Below are positions 17,067-25,405 of a stretch of DNA of 46,428 nucleotides, piece after piece (positions within the stretch are counted from its first letter, which is position 1; the number at the start of each line of letters is the position of its first letter). The notes under the pieces were generated by a model. That model was not told the DNA's origin. It made no database searches and was given only the letters and a program-made list of their open reading frames with translations. Origin of the DNA: Olavius algarvensis associated proteobacterium Delta 3 (GTDB lineage: Bacteria > Desulfobacterota > Desulfobacteria > Desulfobacterales > CAFBRK01); assembly GCA_903231505.1 (NCBI GenBank), contig CAFBRK010000267.1, forward strand, positions 1 through 46,428. Direction: 5' to 3'. A program made the position numbers and the translations under genes.

Positions 17067-20000
17067 ATGAAATGCCCGAGCTGTCAGTTCAGAAATAGTG
17101 CCGGTGCAAAATTCTGTAACGAGTGCGGATTCAAACTGGAATCCGCCTGTCCCAATTGCGGCAATATTAATCCTGCCGGCAGCAAATTTTGCAATGAATG
17201 CGGGCAGCGGTTATCACGGGACGGGGAAGTCCCGCCAACGCAATCAGAAGTGGCCTCTCTCAACCACACAGAAGGTGAGCGTCGCCATGCCACCATTCTA
17301 TTTTCTGATGTGTCCGGATACACCTCCATGAATGAAACACTCGATCCGGAGGAGGTCGAGACGATCATGCACCGTATCAAAAGGGAGGCGATTAACATCG
17401 TGGAGCGTCACGGAGGGATCGTGAACCAGTTCGTGGGAGATGAAGTTCTGGCCCTTTTCGGAATTCCTACCGCCCATGAGGATGACCCGGTTCGTGCGGT
17501 TCGTGCGGCGATCGATATTCATAGCCTGGTCCGGCGCTTAAGCTCGGAAGTGGAAGATCGCATCGGCACGAAGCTGCGGATGCACACGGGGATCAACACC
17601 GGACTGGTTGTCTCGCACATGCGCGACACACGGAACGGGACTTACGGCATAACAGGAGATGCGGTCAACACAGGGGCCCGTCTGGCCGCTCTCGCCGATA
17701 CGGATGATATCCTTGTTGGCCCTGAGACACATGACCTGATCGCACCGTATTTTGAAACCGAACCACGGGAGGTCGCGACACTCAAAGGGAAAGCCAGACC
17801 GACGGCGTGCTATCGTGTGTCAAAGGAATCCGCCGTGCGAACACGGTTTGAGGCGGCTCGTGCCCACGGGTTGACACATTTTACGGGTCGGGCCGGCGAA
17901 CTGGCATCATTGTATTCCTGCCTTGAAAAGACGCTCTCGGGAGAAGGACAGTTGGTTACGGTGGTGGGTGAAGCCGGGCTAGGCAAAAGCCGTCTGATCT
18001 ATGAGTTTAGACACTCACTGAACCGATCCCAGGTTACGGTGCTTCAGGGCCGATGCCAATCGTACGGTACCAGTACCCCATATTTTCCTCATATCAATGC
18101 TTTTCGCCGCGGGCTGAATCTAAGCGAAACGGATACACCAGCTCAACTGCACGAAAAAACCATCGCCAACATCTTAGCCATTGATCCATCCCTCGAGAAA
18201 TTCCTGCCGGTATACCTTCATCTGCTATCGATTCCCAGTGAGGCTTACCCCCTTCCGGAAAACCTTCATGGTCGGGAATTGACGCTCGCCATCCAGGAAG
18301 CGTTAACCGCAAGTTTTATCTTCAACTCAAATAGAACGCCGATGGTCTTGATGTTCGAAGACTGGCACTGGGCTGACGATGCCTCAGATGGGTTGATAAA
18401 ACATATGGTCAGCCTCATTGCCTCACATCCGATGCTGCTGCTGGTGATTTACCGGCCCGATTACACGGCCAGTTGGGGGAACTGGAGCCATCATACGCCG
18501 TTGATCCTCAATGCTATGGACCGTCAGAATTGTGGAGACATCGTTAAATCCGTCTGGCACGTTAGTGAACTTCCCGAGGAGATGGTTGGCTTGATTCATG
18601 ATCAGACCGGCGGAAATCCTTTCTTTGTTGAAGAAATAAGTCGCACTCTGATGGAAGAGGGAGCGATTAAAAATGAAAATAGCAAAGCCGTATTAACCCG
18701 TTCCCTGAAGAAACTATCCCTGCCGAATACCGTAGAAGCGGTCATCCGATCCCGCCTGGACCGCCTGGATCGTCATTCACAGGATTCACTGCGTCTGGCA
18801 TCTGTTATTGGACTCGAATTTGCCCGCAGAATTCTTGAGCAGATTACCACCTCGCAGGAACGACTTTCCAATTCTCTGGAAAACCTGAAACTCCTGGAAT
18901 TGATTCAACAAACGCAGGTCGTTCCAGAGGCGGAGTATATGTTCAAACACGCGATCACCCAGGAAGTGACCTACGAAACATTGCTTAAACAGAAGCGGAA
19001 AGAGCTTCATGCCATCGTGGGCCGGGCAATCGAAGAACTCTACGCAGAGAGGCTGGAAGAATATTACGAGATGCTCGCGTATCATTTTAGGAGAGGTGAA
19101 GATTGGGATAAGGCCTTCAGGTATAACCGCGAAGCCGGCCTGAAAGCTCAGGCTCTTTCCGCCTATATCGAAGCGCAGCAATTCCTGGAAGTGGCCCTCG
19201 ATGCACTGAAAAAGCTTCCCGGTTCCCGGGCTCGCGTTGAGCAAGAGATCGACCTGCGTTTCAATATGCGCTCCGCCCTCTTCCCTCTGGGTCGGCATGA
19301 TGACTGGGCCGATCACGTAAGGGTGGCTGAATCCCTGGCCAAGCAAATCGAGGACAAGCACCGCCTTGCCAACTCCTATGTGTATCTGTCCGGTCACCAT
19401 TGGATTCGAGGGCGACACCAGGATGCGATTAGCCTTGGCGAAGAGAGCGTGCTCCTCGCAAAGTCCCTCCGTAATTTTTCGGTAGAAGTAACAGCGAAGC
19501 TACATTTAGGAATTCCTCTTTTATACACGGGGCAAATAGAACGGCAAACTGCGGTACACCGGGAGGTTGCCGAACAATTATCCGGGGCGGAAGCACTTAA
19601 GCGGCATGGTCTTACAACTGTGCCGGCCATAACGACACGAGGATATTTGGCCTGGGGATTGGCAGAACTTGGTGAATTCGAAGAGGCGCAGATGTGGGCC
19701 GGCGAAGGGATAGAACTGTCCGGGAAAGTTAAAAATTTTCTTACCACCGGCTTCGTAAAGGCATCTGCAGGACTTGCTTTTCTACGAAAAGGGCATCTCA
19801 ATATAGCGCTACGCTTGTTGTCGGAAGCGTTTACCCTGAGCCGCAATGCTGATTTGCAGAGCATTTTTTCATTCGCGGCTGGGAGTCTGGGGAATGCCTA
19901 CTTGCTTTCAGGGAGACCGGAAGCGGCGTTGCCGATTTTAATCGAAGCAGTTGATCGGCATTATCTTAACTCGTCGATAATTCCCCCGATTTACACGATT

Positions 20001-20387
20001 ACAGTGCTGTCAGAGGTTTATCGACGTCTTGGGCAAATCCGTGATGCTGCTGAAGCCTGTGATAAAGCAGTAAGACTTCTCGAGCAAAACGGAGAGCGCT
20101 GCTTTGGCGCCTGGGCGCTATTTACACATGCCAAGATTCAATCGGAACAAAACCGGAATCGAGTCGAGACAGCTGAACATGCGTTTTGGGACGCGATGAA
20201 ATCGGCCAAAGAGCTCAAAATGAAACCGTTGATGGCACATTGCCATTTGGAACTCGGGAGATTATATCTGCGGGCAACGAGGGAGGGTGCTCGCAAAGAG
20301 TTCGAACATGCTATCGACATTTATCGGTCGTTAAGGATGAGATTCTGGCTCCCCGAAGCTGAAGAATTGCTAAGACGGACAGGCTAA
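17067..20387 (+). CDS. Zinc-ribbon, class III adenylate cyclase, AAA ATPase and TPR signalling protein
   Basis: A 1106-residue multidomain regulator. Residues 1-49 contain four CxxC knuckles (Cys 3/6, 17/20, 28/31, 42/45), a double zinc ribbon. Residues about 70-255 are a class III nucleotide cyclase: the metal-binding aspartates lie in LFSDVSGYT and VGDEVLALFG, and the transition-state Asn/Arg in GDAVNTGARL. Residues about 275-560 are an AAA/STAND-type ATPase module, with Walker A VGEAGLGKS and Walker B VLMFEDWHWADD. The rest is TPR-like helical repeats. No membrane segment is seen. Such proteins are thought to make cAMP in response to ligands sensed by the TPR/ATPase part; the signal is unknown. 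The ribosome site is weak. The stop codon overlaps the start of R2 copy C. Confidence 0.92.
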   Translation: MKCPSCQFRNSAGAKFCNECGFKLESACPNCGNINPAGSKFCNECGQRLSRDGEVPPTQSEVASLNHTEGERRHATILFSDVSGYTSMNETLDPEEVETIMHRIKREAINIVERHGGIVNQFVGDEVLALFGIPTAHEDDPVRAVRAAIDIHSLVRRLSSEVEDRIGTKLRMHTGINTGLVVSHMRDTRNGTYGITGDAVNTGARLAALADTDDILVGPETHDLIAPYFETEPREVATLKGKARPTACYRVSKESAVRTRFEAARAHGLTHFTGRAGELASLYSCLEKTLSGEGQLVTVVGEAGLGKSRLIYEFRHSLNRSQVTVLQGRCQSYGTSTPYFPHINAFRRGLNLSETDTPAQLHEKTIANILAIDPSLEKFLPVYLHLLSIPSEAYPLPENLHGRELTLAIQEALTASFIFNSNRTPMVLMFEDWHWADDASDGLIKHMVSLIASHPMLLLVIYRPDYTASWGNWSHHTPLILNAMDRQNCGDIVKSVWHVSELPEEMVGLIHDQTGGNPFFVEEISRTLMEEGAIKNENSKAVLTRSLKKLSLPNTVEAVIRSRLDRLDRHSQDSLRLASVIGLEFARRILEQITTSQERLSNSLENLKLLELIQQTQVVPEAEYMFKHAITQEVTYETLLKQKRKELHAIVGRAIEELYAERLEEYYEMLAYHFRRGEDWDKAFRYNREAGLKAQALSAYIEAQQFLEVALDALKKLPGSRARVEQEIDLRFNMRSALFPLGRHDDWADHVRVAESLAKQIEDKHRLANSYVYLSGHHWIRGRHQDAISLGEESVLLAKSLRNFSVEVTAKLHLGIPLLYTGQIERQTAVHREVAEQLSGAEALKRHGLTTVPAITTRGYLAWGLAELGEFEEAQMWAGEGIELSGKVKNFLTTGFVKASAGLAFLRKGHLNIALRLLSEAFTLSRNADLQSIFSFAAGSLGNAYLLSGRPEAALPILIEAVDRHYLNSSIIPPIYTITVLSEVYRRLGQIRDAAEACDKAVRLLEQNGERCFGAWALFTHAKIQSEQNRNRVETAEHAFWDAMKSAKELKMKPLMAHCHLELGRLYLRATREGARKEFEHAIDIYRSLRMRFWLPEAEELLRRTG

Positions 20388-20646
20388 CCCGGACAGTGCA
20401 CCAAAAGGAGAGGTTCATGGGCAAGGCAGTTCGAGGCGAAGCTGTAGTCAACCTACCGCAAGCCTCGAATAACGCAGACCATGGGCTTGTCCTCTTGGCC
20501 CAGAGGGTGAACCCTTTTCAGCTCGCTCTTCCGTTGTGATGGTTACAAACCGTAGGCTTACAAAATGACCCAACAGAACCAATAACACGTTGATTTTGTG
20601 TCTTTTCAGCCATCCGCTGAAAAGAGTTTATGCAACCTTCAGGTTA
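20384..20646 (+). repeat. R2 structured repeat, copy C
   Basis: A 263-bp element whose left edge (TAACCCGG) supplies the cyclase stop codon region and whose right edge (AGGTTAA) supplies the stop of the convergent Cache-AlbA_2 gene. The inner stem GAACCCTTTTCAG (20509-20521) pairs, with two mismatches, with CTGAAAAGAGTTT (20617-20629) around 95 nt. This copy exactly fills the gap between two convergent genes. Confidence 0.85.
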
Positions 20647-22209
20647 AGTTCTTTTCTGGATATAAGCCACGACTTTGCTGACGGAGAGTTCGTCGCTGGA
20701 AGGTCCGTTGCGGATATAAAAGGCTTCATTTTTTCCGATCTTGAGAAAGACCGGATCGGTGCAGCGCCTGCACGATACCACTCCGACTTGCTTGCCGTCC
20801 AACCGGACAATCGTAAAGCGGAGGTGTTTTGTGAGCTCGGCACCAATATGCTGACTGATCAGGTTTTTGAAATGCAACTTGCATTTGTCTTCGTTGTCAA
20901 AATGATCTTGTTCAAGCCCGGCAATTTCCCCATCATCCCTAACACCTAGTAAAATTGTACCGCCATTGGTATTCATGAATGCGGCAACGGATTTGAGCCA
21001 TGCTTTTTCGATTTCCTTTCCGGGTTTTTGAGTGTGAAGGTTCATGCGCATGGTCGCCTTAAACTCCACGGTGCGACCCTCCCCCATGGTAATCAGGTTG
21101 TTGATGCTTTCCCCGGGCCTGCTGCTGTCGAAATGGGTGGTTGGATCAAATGAACGACCGTAGCGGCGGATCATCCAGAGCGTGAGTCCGCCGACAAATG
21201 CGATGATGATGCCCCCCACCGACCAAATCCCGGCACGCCGCTGGTTAATGCCGCCGATGATGTCCGATTCGGGAACCATTACCCCGATCCAGATGTTCAG
21301 GTTCGCGCGTTCCAATGGCCGAAATCCGGACCACCATGACTGATCTTTGTGACGAATGGAAAATGCCTCCTCGGAGGACTGCTGTTCGCCTGTCCACGAC
21401 GTGACCAGTTTTCGGATAAGAGGATCGTTTATCTCTCCAATGGCCTGGAAACCAGAGGAGTTGTCTGTGGCTTCATGAATGTAAAGTTGGGCGTCACGCC
21501 TGAAGATGAAAACCCGGCTGTTTTCGCTGGGCCCCATGCGCTGAATTTCCCGAAACAGATCATCCAGGAGGATATCAAGAGCAATAACGAGGGATGTTTC
21601 TTCCGAGGCTTTTGAAACGGCAATGGAAGCCGTGATCCCCACATCCTTGCGATCATAAAATTGGTAAGGCGGCGTCCAGAACACGCCCTTGGTTGAAAGG
21701 GCTGGAAAAAACCAGGGCCGCTGGCGCGGATCGTATACCGATGCCTTTGTTTCCTCGGAAATCAGGTTCCGGTCTGCATCCCAAATGCGACGAACGGTTC
21801 CTCGCCCGTCATCTGTCTTGCCGGTACGGCTCGTTCGCCATCCATCGCCGACATCGACCACATAAAAGCTTTCGCCATCGGTATCAGCGACGGAAATCCC
21901 GAAAATAATCCGATCCCGCTTTAGAATCGGGAACAGCAATCCTTTTAGCCCGTCGGTATCGGCCAGCGAGAGATTGAACGTTAACCCCCAGTCGCGAATC
22001 AGTTTCAGGTCTCGGCTCGTGGTCTCCGCCAGTGCCTGGAACGCACCGACCGCGCGTTTTGCAGCGCCATCAATGTATTTTTGGGATATGTCGTGCCGCG
22101 CCCTTGTGGACAAATAGGAGACTGCGGCGACCACCACAGCCGAAATCACAAGAAAAACCAGCAGAAGGTCTCTGGAAAAGTGGCGCGTAACGATGCGAGG
22201 TGTATCCAT
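20644..22209 (-). CDS. Membrane Cache-domain sensor fused to a Schlafen-type AlbA_2 domain
   Basis: About 521 residues. Residues 15-34 are a first transmembrane helix (LLLVFLVISAVVVAAVSYL). Residues about 35-325 form a periplasmic double-Cache-like sensor (DPRQRPWFFPAL, TPPYQFYDRKDVGITASIAV, a typical Cache signature). A second helix (SVGGIIIAFVGGLTLWMI) lies at about 330-347. The cytoplasmic part from about 377 is an AlbA_2/Schlafen-like module, with TVEFKATMRMN, AAFMNTNGGTILLGVRDDG and AFYIRNGPSSDELS. In place of the usual kinase, cyclase or methyl-accepting output there is thus a putative nucleic-acid-binding domain. The ATG at 22209 lacks a strong ribosome site; a TTG at 22245 is the alternative. 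It probably forms an operon with the repeat protein and OsmC genes. Confidence 0.82.
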   Translation of the reverse strand: MDTPRIVTRHFSRDLLLVFLVISAVVVAAVSYLSTRARHDISQKYIDGAAKRAVGAFQALAETTSRDLKLIRDWGLTFNLSLADTDGLKGLLFPILKRDRIIFGISVADTDGESFYVVDVGDGWRTSRTGKTDDGRGTVRRIWDADRNLISEETKASVYDPRQRPWFFPALSTKGVFWTPPYQFYDRKDVGITASIAVSKASEETSLVIALDILLDDLFREIQRMGPSENSRVFIFRRDAQLYIHEATDNSSGFQAIGEINDPLIRKLVTSWTGEQQSSEEAFSIRHKDQSWWSGFRPLERANLNIWIGVMVPESDIIGGINQRRAGIWSVGGIIIAFVGGLTLWMIRRYGRSFDPTTHFDSSRPGESINNLITMGEGRTVEFKATMRMNLHTQKPGKEIEKAWLKSVAAFMNTNGGTILLGVRDDGEIAGLEQDHFDNEDKCKLHFKNLISQHIGAELTKHLRFTIVRLDGKQVGVVSCRRCTDPVFLKIGKNEAFYIRNGPSSDELSVSKVVAYIQKRT

Positions 22210-22280
22210 GCCGGTAGATTTAACGGATATCGGTCGGGTTTTCAACTAGCGCACGCACTATAAGTTGCCCAACACTATTC

Positions 22281-22685
22281 CTAGTCTTCCAGGACCGAGC
22301 GGTTCGCTTTCTGGACCGGCGAGGTGTTCTCACTTCTTTGAATCGGTGATGTGCTGCTGCTTTTTTCAACCGTTGACGTGTTGCTGCTCTTTTGAACCGG
22401 CGATGTGTTTTCGCTCTTCTGAACCTGTGATGAGCTTTCACTGGTTTGGACCGGAGAGGTGTTCGTGCTTTTCTCTACCGGTGACGAATTTTGCGCGAGG
22501 ATAAAGAACGGGTCCTGTATTGAATCTCCAGCTGTAAAACATCCGATGCCCTTTTCTTCCTGACCATACGAGGCCCCGGAGGTTGAGCTTCCCTCAACCA
22601 GTGTCCCATTGATTTCCAGCACAGCGAATGGGGAAAGGATCAATAGGCATGGAAGCAAAACGGTAAGCATTAGAGAGCGCGACAT
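22281..22685 (-). CDS. Secreted or surface protein with nonapeptide repeats
   Basis: A 134-residue protein with an N-terminal signal segment (MSRSLMLTVLLPCLLILSPF) and a low-complexity tail of about seven 9-residue units with consensus S-P-V-Q-K-S-E-N-T (SPVEKSTNT, SQVQKSENT, SPVQKSSNT, STVEKSSST, SPIQRSENT and others). No known family is recognised. AGGAGG lies five bases before the ATG. The tail is rich in Ser/Thr and charged residues, so it may be an extended spacer or surface stalk. It lies 71 bp upstream of the Cache-AlbA_2 gene on the same strand. The function is unknown. Confidence 0.7.
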   Translation of the reverse strand: MSRSLMLTVLLPCLLILSPFAVLEINGTLVEGSSTSGASYGQEEKGIGCFTAGDSIQDPFFILAQNSSPVEKSTNTSPVQTSESSSQVQKSENTSPVQKSSNTSTVEKSSSTSPIQRSENTSPVQKANRSVLED

Positions 22686-22742
22686 ACTCCACCTCCTCTA
22701 TATACATGGGCATCTCATTCGGTTAAATGAGGTAGAACCTGG

Positions 22743-23165
22743 TTACGATTCGACCAGGTTCGCAGTAAGATTGATTTGCGTGCCGGCAAAGAGCCTGGAT
22801 ATCGGACATCTCTCTTTTGCGGTCTGGGCATACTCGGCAAACTTGTCCGCATCCAATCCAGGAATCACGGCTTCACAATTCAGGTCGATACTGGTGATTT
22901 TCGGGCCGTCGTCCTCTCCCAGATGAACCGATGCAGTGGTTTGAACGCTTGTCGGGGTATAATTGTCTCCACTGGCAAGGGCTGAAAGAAACATGGAAAA
23001 ACAACCCGCATGAGCAGCGCCGACGAGCTCTTCGGGGTTGGTGCCGGGTCCTTCCTCAAACCGGGATGCAAATGTATACGGACCTTCAAAATTCCCATAT
23101 TTCATGATTCCATTGCCATCTTTCAGGGTACCATTCCATTTAGCGGTTGCCTGTCTTTTTGCCAT
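22743..23165 (-). CDS. OsmC-family peroxiredoxin
   Basis: A 140-residue protein starting MAKRQATAKWNGTLKDGNG. Its two redox cysteines lie where OsmC expects them: LVGAAHAGCFSMFL (about residue 55) and AKERCPISRLF (about residue 120). OsmC reduces organic hydroperoxides, using dihydrolipoamide in the characterised cases. AGGAGAAAGAC before the ATG is a clear ribosome site. It is first in a possible minus-strand operon followed by the repeat protein (57 bp away) and the Cache-AlbA_2 sensor, suggesting a link to envelope or oxidative stress; that link is inference. Confidence 0.93.
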   Translation of the reverse strand: MAKRQATAKWNGTLKDGNGIMKYGNFEGPYTFASRFEEGPGTNPEELVGAAHAGCFSMFLSALASGDNYTPTSVQTTASVHLGEDDGPKITSIDLNCEAVIPGLDADKFAEYAQTAKERCPISRLFAGTQINLTANLVES

Positions 23166-23286
23166 GTCTTTCTCCTTTACACGAGGTTGTAGTGATTAGA
23201 TGGTAATAGCAGGGGTTGCCTATCGATTTTCTCTTGGATGTTGAGCACAACCCGTATGTTCCATCAGGCCTTGAGGATGATCCGCT

Positions 23287-23346
23287 TCAATGGAACGGAA
23301 ACTTCTCCCCAAAAATCTTATCTTCCAACAGGTTTTTTCCAGCCAT
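23287..23346 (-). CDS. Possible 19-residue ORF
   Basis: A very short frame, MAGKNLLEDKIFGEKFPFH, with AAAGGAT about seven bases before its ATG. It lies 34 bp downstream of the 47-residue ORF on the same strand. It could be a leader peptide or the remnant of a longer gene. I have no family match, so it is kept only because of the ribosome site. Confidence 0.2.
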   Translation of the reverse strand: MAGKNLLEDKIFGEKFPFH

Positions 23347-23380
23347 GGCGATATCCTTTAAACGATGTGAATTTCAGAAT

Positions 23381-23524
23381 CTAATCGCTTGATGCATCGA
23401 AATCAAGGAGCGGATCCGAGGATTCCAGCTCATCTTCCTCTACCATGTCACATGTCATCCAGGAACCATCCTGAACATCCACAAAGCAGTCGGAATTTTC
23501 ATTGGTTTGCTTGTTGTCGCTCAT
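23381..23524 (-). CDS. Small acidic protein, 47 residues
   Basis: The frame reads MSDNKQTNENSDCFVDVQDG and continues with a strongly acidic second half (VEEDELESSDPLLDFDASSD). It has two cysteines and no membrane segment. GGAG six bases before the ATG supports translation; an in-frame ATG four codons upstream is weaker. No family is recognised. The gap 23166-23630 between OsmC and the plus-strand hypothetical gene holds only this and the 19-residue ORF. Confidence 0.45.
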   Translation of the reverse strand: MSDNKQTNENSDCFVDVQDGSWMTCDMVEEDELESSDPLLDFDASSD

Positions 23525-23630
23525 TATGATCTCCATTCGCCTGGTTTCTTGTAATTGAGACGTTCAATTATGTAATATAGGACCGTCAGCTGAAATGTAA
23601 AAGCACAGATGGTCTAATAGGAGCCGTCAG

Positions 23631-24221
23631 ATGATTCTTATCGGTGTGTCCATCGGGTCTACGGGTGATTCAGTGGATATATCCGTGGTCCGAAAGCGGT
23701 TTAAACATCTTAAGCATTATTATCAGGTCCTCGACCTGATCCATTGCCCCCGGGAGAAAACTCTCGATCAAATTCCGAATATCCTGCGCAATCCGTCCCT
23801 GCCGAAACTAAAACGGATATACAGCCAAATTCGCCGGCCCCGGAAGATCGTTAGGGAACGACCGTGGATTCTGTTCCAATCCCCATTTTCCGATCAGAAC
23901 ATCGTCAGTGGGCTGAAGCATCCCGATACGACCTTCAAACGCATCCGGATCATAATCGGCATGAACGCAGGTGACCCGTGGAAAGGGGACAGCGCGGGTT
24001 ATACAGTGGAGATGACGGAGCTGATCAAACGCCTGAGAACGGTGATTGAAGAGGCACGGCTGGAAATAGTGGACGATATTTCGGAAACGGGCATGTTTTG
24101 CCGGGAGATCAATTCCTGGTCAGAAACGGCGGCAGAGGCCCTCAATGGGCGTCTCATTTCCCTGGCTCTGCCCGTATGGTTTCGGGAGACCATCCCGTAC
24201 AGACAGACCTATCGCGTGTAA
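23631..24221 (+). CDS. Hypothetical protein, 196 residues
   Basis: The product MILIGVSIGSTGDSVDISVV has no family I recognise. It is basic in the first 80 residues (many Arg/Lys, for example KLKRIYSQIRRPRKIVRERP), and contains a glycine-containing strand RIRIIIGMNAGDPWKGD and a helical segment EMTELIKRLRTVIEEARLE. No signal peptide or membrane helix is seen. The ATG is preceded by AGGAGCCGTCAG. It stands alone, divergent from the small ORFs and followed by R1 copy 2. The long uninterrupted frame and the ribosome site support a real gene. Confidence 0.6.
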   Translation: MILIGVSIGSTGDSVDISVVRKRFKHLKHYYQVLDLIHCPREKTLDQIPNILRNPSLPKLKRIYSQIRRPRKIVRERPWILFQSPFSDQNIVSGLKHPDTTFKRIRIIIGMNAGDPWKGDSAGYTVEMTELIKRLRTVIEEARLEIVDDISETGMFCREINSWSETAAEALNGRLISLALPVWFRETIPYRQTYRV

Positions 24222-24247
24222 AATATTTCATAGCTTGTGAAACAATA

Positions 24248-24502
24248 AATAGCCGCAGACATACGCAGACAGACACAGATTTTCGAGCCGAGCGACTTGC
24301 TCGGCTCAAAGTTGTCATCGCTTCGCGAAGTTGAAACCGGATCCATAGATTCAAAATAGTATGGTTGGGCTAACTATAAAGAATTGCGGAAAACTGTATT
24401 TGCCCGAAGGGCATCGAATATAATATCCGGCCACGTCGGCCGGATATGGTCTGCGTCCGTCGAGCGATCCTGAGCGGAGGCGAAGGAGAGCGGGCGGTTA
24501 AT
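24248..24502 (+). repeat. R1 structured repeat, copy 2
   Basis: Runs from ATAGCCGCAGAC to GCGGTTAAT. It contains the GAGCCGAGCGACTTGCTCGGC hairpin region, CATCGCTTCGCGAAG, a variable centre of roughly 80 nt, GCCCGAAGGGC and the TATCCGGCCACGTCGGCCGG stem. It lies 27 bp after the stop of the hypothetical gene. The ends are slightly degenerate compared with copies 1 and 4. Confidence 0.85.
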
Positions 24503-24532
24503 TATGGAAAAATGTAAGCCCCGTGTGCAAGC

Positions 24533-24568
24533 CGCGTTTCATAGAATTGTAAAACAATTCTATTTTTG
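24533..24568 (+). terminator. AT-rich hairpin terminator between convergent genes
   Basis: ATAGAATTG and CAATTCTAT pair around TAAAA (24541-24563), followed by TTTTG on the plus strand. The right arm includes the stop codon of the minus-strand secreted-protein gene. The leading CGCGTTTCAT and the stem resemble a second hairpin at 27324-27355. Confidence 0.6.
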
Positions 24569-25405
24569 CTCCATCTCGTACTTGTTGATACTCAGCACCT
24601 CCTTGCTCATGTTGGCCATTCCGGGAACATTCGACATGTTGACTTTGGAACGGGATTTAACCATTAGATCCGTCCACATGCCGCTTTCCATGTCAAATAC
24701 GGTCTCCCCCTTACCGGCGGTTTTGGTATCGGCGGTGCCTCCGGCGATACCCTCGGTTTTGGTGATGCTCCGGTCCTTGACGGTAAAATAGGCCAGTCCG
24801 TCGGCAACCTCCTCGAGGGTAAACACCTGTTTGGAAATGGTTTGGGACTGCATCCCCATGCCGGAACCGCCCATCCCCATTTTTCGGGTAACGTCGAACT
24901 CATCGCCCGGCACCAGCGCTTCTTCCGGGAGTTCCGGAAACCAGAACACCGCATTTTTCCAGGCATCGGCCACCATGTTCGACGACTGGGCATACATGGC
25001 TTTCATCTCCGGGGGCATACCCGGATCCGGCGGCGGCATAGGGTTTCCTTCATGGCGGATGTTTCGAATGTCGCCGCTGGGGTGCATGTCGGCGAAAAAG
25101 GTTATTTTGGACAGGTCCATCTGCCCCCCGGTTTGACCGGAATGGGATTTCTGGGATTTAATCTTTGCCGTCAGGGACACCCACCCACGTTTCGGACCTT
25201 TGGATATGCGATACTCAATGATGCTTCTGGTTCGGTTGATGTCCTTTTTCCCCATGAATGTCGTCTCGGATTGGGATGACATGGTCCCAATCCACACCTG
25301 GTCCGGCGCCAGTTTGTATTGGAACTGGATCGACCCCGCCTGGACGGTCGGTACCATGGTGATCAGCACAGCGATGGCAAGAAACATAACGGATACACGG
25401 TTCAT
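24560..25405 (-). CDS. Secreted protein of unknown function, DUF6263-like
   Basis: A 281-residue protein with a clear signal peptide (MNRVSVMFLAIAVLITMVPT, cleavage near VQA). The rest is beta-rich and resembles the DUF6263-type repeat of exported proteins: FQYKLAPDQVWIGTMSSQSE near the start, then internal segments such as FFADMHPSGDI and LPEEALVPGDEFDVT. A methionine/glycine-rich stretch GMGGSGMGMQSQ lies near residue 175. The family name is a tentative impression; function unknown. Its ATG overlaps the stop of the M48-like gene by four bases (ATGA), so the two are translationally coupled and probably work together in the periplasm. Confidence 0.65.
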   Translation of the reverse strand: MNRVSVMFLAIAVLITMVPTVQAGSIQFQYKLAPDQVWIGTMSSQSETTFMGKKDINRTRSIIEYRISKGPKRGWVSLTAKIKSQKSHSGQTGGQMDLSKITFFADMHPSGDIRNIRHEGNPMPPPDPGMPPEMKAMYAQSSNMVADAWKNAVFWFPELPEEALVPGDEFDVTRKMGMGGSGMGMQSQTISKQVFTLEEVADGLAYFTVKDRSITKTEGIAGGTADTKTAGKGETVFDMESGMWTDLMVKSRSKVNMSNVPGMANMSKEVLSINKYEMEQK

